64,000 bases of DNA from Streptomyces gobiensis. GTDB lineage: Bacteria; Actinomycetota; Actinomycetes; Streptomycetales; Streptomycetaceae. A program made the position numbers and the translations under genes. Below the pieces are notes generated by a model, which was given only the letters and a program-made list of their open reading frames with translations, did not search any database and was not told the origin of the DNA. Each line of letters begins with the position of its first letter. Position 1 is the first letter of the stretch. Below, one piece after another: positions 61,057 to 64,000 of the stretch. The stretch lies in the NCBI RefSeq assembly GCF_021216675.1, contig NZ_CP086120.1, forward strand, positions 1,488,001 through 1,552,000. Reading direction: 5' to 3'.

Positions 61057-63312
61057 CTACGCGCCGCCGACCGCGCCACGCAATCGGTAGGCCAGGGCGG
61101 TCCCGCGCCGACCGGCTGAGACGGTCCGTACGGCCTGGCCAAGCGCCTTTCGGGAGCCCACCAGCACCACTAGACGCTTCGCCCGGGTGACGGCCGTATA
61201 GAGCAAGTTTCGCTGAAGCATCATCCACGCGCCCGTGGTGACCGGAATCACCACGGCCGGGTATTCGCTGCCCTGGGAGCGGTGGATGGTCACCGCGTAG
61301 GCATGGGCCAGCTCATCCAGCTCATCGAAGTCATACGGCACCTCCTCGTCCTCGTCCGTCAGCACGGTCAGCCGCTGATCGTCGAGGTTGATGCCGGTGA
61401 CCACACCGACGGTGCCGTTGAAGACACCATTGGCACCCTTCTCATAGTTATTACGGATCTGCGTTACTTTGTCCCCTACCCGGAAGACCCGCCCTCCGAA
61501 GCGCTTTTCGGGCAGTTCCGGCCGGGCCGGGGTGACGGCCTGTTGAAGCAGGCCGTTGAGGGTCCCCGCGCCCGCCGGGCCACGGTGCATCGGCGCCAGC
61601 ACCTGGACATCCCGGCGCGGGTCCAGACCGAACTTGGCGGGGATACGGCGGGCGGCCACATCGACGGTGAGCCGCCCGGCCTCCTCGGTGTCCTCCTCGG
61701 CGAAGAGAAAGAAATCCGGCATCCCCTGGGTGATGGGCGGCACCCCGGAGTTGATGCGGTGGGCGTTGGTCACCACCCCGGACTGCTGGGCCTGCCGGAA
61801 GATCCGGGTGAGCCGCACGGCCGGGACGGGCCCGCCGTCTGCGAGCAGATCCCGCAGCACCTCGCCCGCGCCGACCGAAGGCAGCTGGTCGACATCGCCC
61901 ACCAGCAGCAGATGGGCGCCCGGCGGCACCGCCTTGATCAGCTTGTTGGCGAGCAGCAGATCCAGCATCGACGCCTCATCGACGACGACCAGATCGGCGT
62001 CGAGCGGACGGTCCCGGTCATACGCCGCGTCGCCGCCCGGCTTGAGCTCCAGCAGCCGGTGCACGGTGGATGCCTCCGCCCCGGTCAGCTCCGCCAGCCG
62101 CTTGGCGGCCCGCCCGGTGGGGGCCGCCAGGACGACCTTGGCCTTCTTCGCCCGGGCCAGCTCGACCACCGACCGCACGGTGAAGGACTTACCGCAGCCG
62201 GGACCGCCGGTGAGCACCGCGACCCGCTCGGTCAGCGCCAGCTTCACCGCGTCCCGCTGCTCGGGGGCGAGATCCGCCCCGGTGCGCTGGGCGAGCCAGG
62301 CCAGGGCCCGCTCCCAGTCGACGTCCGCGAAGGCGGGGATACGGTCCTCCGGGGCCCGCAGCAGCCGCAGCAGCTGGGCGGCGAGCGAGATCTCGGCCCG
62401 GTGGAAGGGCACCAGATAGACCGCGGAGATGGTGCGCGCCCCCGCTGGGTCAGCCGCGGCCTGCGGGTCGGGCACCTGCTCCCGTACGACCCCCTCCTCC
62501 TCACCCGCCAGCTCCCCGAGGCAGTCGATGACCAGGCCGGTGTCCACCTGGAGGAGCTTGACGGCGTCCGCGATCAGCTGTTCCTCGGGGAGATAGCAGT
62601 GCCCCTGATCGGTGGACTGGGACAGCGCGTACTGCAGCCCGGCCTTCACCCGCTCCGGGCTGTCGTGGGGTATACCGACCGACTGGGCGATGCGGTCGGC
62701 GGTGAGGAAGCCAATGCCCCAGACCTCGGCGGCCAGCCGGTAGGGCTGGTTCCGCACCACGGAGATGCTCGCGTCGCCGTACTTCTTGTAGATACGGACG
62801 GCGACAGAGGTGGAGACCCCGACCCCCTGCAGAAAGACCATCACCTCCTTGATGGCCTTCTGCTCCTCCCAGGCAGCCGCGATCTTGTCCGTCCGCTTGG
62901 GACCGAGCCCGGGCACCTCGATCAGCCGCTTGGGGTCCGCCTCGATGACATCCAGGGTGTCGGTGCCGAAGTGGTCGACGATCCGCTCGGCGATCCGCGG
63001 ACCGATGCCCTTGATCAGGCCTGAGCCGAGATAGCGCCGGATACCCTGCACGGTGGCGGGCAGCACGGTGGTGTAGTTCTCGACGGTGAACTGACGGCCG
63101 TACTGCGGGTGCGAGCCCCAGCGGCCCTCCATCCGCAGCGATTCCCCTGGCTGCGCGCCCAGCAGCGAGCCGACGACCGTGAGCAGATCGCCATCGTGGC
63201 CCCGGTCCTTCCGCTTCAGCGGCGCGATCCGCGCCACGGTGTATCCGTTGTCCTCATTGGCGTAGGTGATGCGCTCAAGGACCCCCTCGAGCACCGCGGG
63301 TGGGAACGACAT
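61057..63312 (-). CDS. RecD2-type helicase
   Basis: This 751-residue SF1 helicase has an N-terminal region of HhH/OB-like segments (VPGLGPKRTDKIAAAW), Walker A GGPGCGKS (Lys375), DExx-like VVVDEASMLD, and the C-terminal YAVTIHRSQGSEYPAVV. The layout and length fit RecD2 rather than RecD of a RecBCD complex, and no recB or recC is adjacent. ATG 63312 lacks a strong Shine-Dalgarno. It probably works in DNA repair or replication. Confidence 0.88.
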   Translation of the reverse strand: MSFPPAVLEGVLERITYANEDNGYTVARIAPLKRKDRGHDGDLLTVVGSLLGAQPGESLRMEGRWGSHPQYGRQFTVENYTTVLPATVQGIRRYLGSGLIKGIGPRIAERIVDHFGTDTLDVIEADPKRLIEVPGLGPKRTDKIAAAWEEQKAIKEVMVFLQGVGVSTSVAVRIYKKYGDASISVVRNQPYRLAAEVWGIGFLTADRIAQSVGIPHDSPERVKAGLQYALSQSTDQGHCYLPEEQLIADAVKLLQVDTGLVIDCLGELAGEEEGVVREQVPDPQAAADPAGARTISAVYLVPFHRAEISLAAQLLRLLRAPEDRIPAFADVDWERALAWLAQRTGADLAPEQRDAVKLALTERVAVLTGGPGCGKSFTVRSVVELARAKKAKVVLAAPTGRAAKRLAELTGAEASTVHRLLELKPGGDAAYDRDRPLDADLVVVDEASMLDLLLANKLIKAVPPGAHLLLVGDVDQLPSVGAGEVLRDLLADGGPVPAVRLTRIFRQAQQSGVVTNAHRINSGVPPITQGMPDFFLFAEEDTEEAGRLTVDVAARRIPAKFGLDPRRDVQVLAPMHRGPAGAGTLNGLLQQAVTPARPELPEKRFGGRVFRVGDKVTQIRNNYEKGANGVFNGTVGVVTGINLDDQRLTVLTDEDEEVPYDFDELDELAHAYAVTIHRSQGSEYPAVVIPVTTGAWMMLQRNLLYTAVTRAKRLVVLVGSRKALGQAVRTVSAGRRGTALAYRLRGAVGGA

Positions 63313-63351
63313 GTCACTGACGGTAGCGCCCTCCTCTGACAGAGCCGTCCT

Positions 63352-63389
63352 CGATACACTGCGTTGCCAGAAACGATCTCTCTGTATCG
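63352..63389. promoter_or_regulatory. Dyad CGATACA / TGTATCG in sugar-binding gene leader
   Basis: Seven-base perfect arms with a 24-base spacer lie between the RecD2 start (leftward) and the sugar-binding lipoprotein (rightward). They overlap a weak TTGCCA-like -35. It may be an operator or a hairpin, and the support is weak. Confidence 0.3.
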
Positions 63390-63443
63390 CTTCCTGACAC
63401 CGTCGTCACTCTCAACTGCCGCCCACTGCAAGGAAAACGCAGC

Positions 63444-64000
63444 ATGAGCAAGAAGAAGAGCACGACCCCCACCACAGCACTCGTCACCGCTCTTGTCACA
63501 GCCCTCGCACTCGCGCTCGCCGGTTGTGGCTCCGAAAATGCCGAAGGGACCAGCCCCAGCGCCGGGAAACCGTCCGCCATCACCCTGGGTCTGTCCATAT
63601 CCGACCTCGACACCCCCTTCTTCGCCGAACTGCTGGCGGGCGCCCAGGCCGAGGCGAAGGCCCAAGGGGTGAGCCTGCGCGTGCGGGACGCGCGCGATGA
63701 GGTGTCCCGGCAGCGGCAACATCTGCTGGAGTTCACCGAGCAGAGCCTCGACGCGGTCGTCATCAACGCGGTGGACGCCGTCAAGGCGGCACCCGGGGTG
63801 AAGGACATCGGTAATGCGGGCATACCGGTGATCGCCGCCGATCGCATGATCGACAGTTCGGCTGTCGTCTCCACCGTCGCCTCCGACAATGTCCCGGGAG
63901 GGCAGCTGGCCGCTGAGGCCCTGGCCGAGGAGCTGGAGGGCGAAGGCACCGTCGTGGTGCTGCGCGGCGGCCCCGGCATCTCGGCCTCCCGGGACCGTGG
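63444..64000 (+). CDS. Sugar-binding lipoprotein (RbsB-like), partial
   Basis: An ATG at 63444 with AAGGAAAAC upstream opens a frame that runs off the right end (185 residues visible). The start is a lipoprotein signal with lipobox LALAGC. It is followed by the PBP type-I fold: LGLSISDLDTPFFAELLAGA, DAVVINAVDAVKA, GIPVIAADRMID. It is probably the first gene of a ribose-type ABC transporter operon outside the window. A short dyad CGATACA / TGTATCG at 63352-63389 sits in its leader. Confidence 0.8.
   Translation, partial: MSKKKSTTPTTALVTALVTALALALAGCGSENAEGTSPSAGKPSAITLGLSISDLDTPFFAELLAGAQAEAKAQGVSLRVRDARDEVSRQRQHLLEFTEQSLDAVVINAVDAVKAAPGVKDIGNAGIPVIAADRMIDSSAVVSTVASDNVPGGQLAAEALAEELEGEGTVVVLRGGPGISASRDR

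Overview
The window looks like part of a Streptomyces (or close relative) chromosome. Base composition is very G+C rich, codons mostly end in G or C, GTG and TTG starts are common, many genes share ATGA or GTGA stop/start overlaps, and there is a 'conservon' (CvnABCD plus P450) of the type seen in streptomycetes. I see no rRNA or tRNA gene, CRISPR array, insertion sequence or prophage. Species cannot be fixed from the sequence.

Layout. 1-1.8 kb: small membrane proteins (one cut by the window edge, DoxX-like, DUF1304-like). 2.0-7.65 kb: a CYP154-like P450 facing a conservon (CvnA kinase-like, CvnB roadblock, CvnC DUF742, CvnD GTPase) that ends in a second P450 lacking the usual ExxR motif. 7.9-12.1 kb: Crp/Fnr-type regulator with a coupled membrane protein, a methyltransferase with a damaged upstream membrane ORF, and a TlpA-like thiol lipoprotein with a CcdA-like partner. 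12.2-14.5 kb: glycerol kinase with an IclR/GylR-type regulator. 14.6-18.0 kb: RsbW-like ATPase, a frameshifted relic, a DUF234-type AAA ATPase behind a strong inverted repeat, and a DUF574-type methyltransferase. 18.5-21.4 kb: an operon of XRE regulator, ImmA/IrrE-like metallopeptidase, multi-pass membrane protein (MAB_1171c-like) and Nudix hydrolase. 21.4-29.1 kb: an NfeD/YqiJ-like protein, a flotillin and a ~1600-residue AAA ATPase. 29.2-35.5 kb: PucR-type regulator, KtrB/KtrA potassium uptake, NhaA antiporter and a DUF4185-like anchored protein. 35.8-49.8 kb: myo-inositol catabolism, with a divergent ABC transporter/IolE operon on one side and iolC, aldolase, iolB, iolD, iolA, a FUSC-family gene and iolG on the other. 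50.0-55.9 kb: a tight P450 / alpha-oxoamine synthase / GNAT / SDR / condensation-type acyltransferase operon. 56.0-58.9 kb: small HTH protein and copZ-copA copper export. 59.6-64.0 kb: citrate synthase, RecD2-like helicase and the start of a sugar-binding lipoprotein.

Most noteworthy is the 50.0-55.9 kb operon. Its three central enzymes (AOS, GNAT, epimerase-like SDR) match the three activities of bacterial ceramide synthesis (serine palmitoyltransferase, bacterial ceramide synthase, 3-ketosphinganine reductase), with an added P450 and an HHxxxDG acyltransferase. I infer a sphingoid or ceramide-like lipid pathway in an actinomycete. Other points of interest are the ExxR-less P450 with a tail-anchor-like end, the XRE/ImmA/membrane/Nudix operon, the flotillin/giant-ATPase module, several very strong dyads next to genes, and a dispersed family of structured intergenic repeats with at least seven members in the window.
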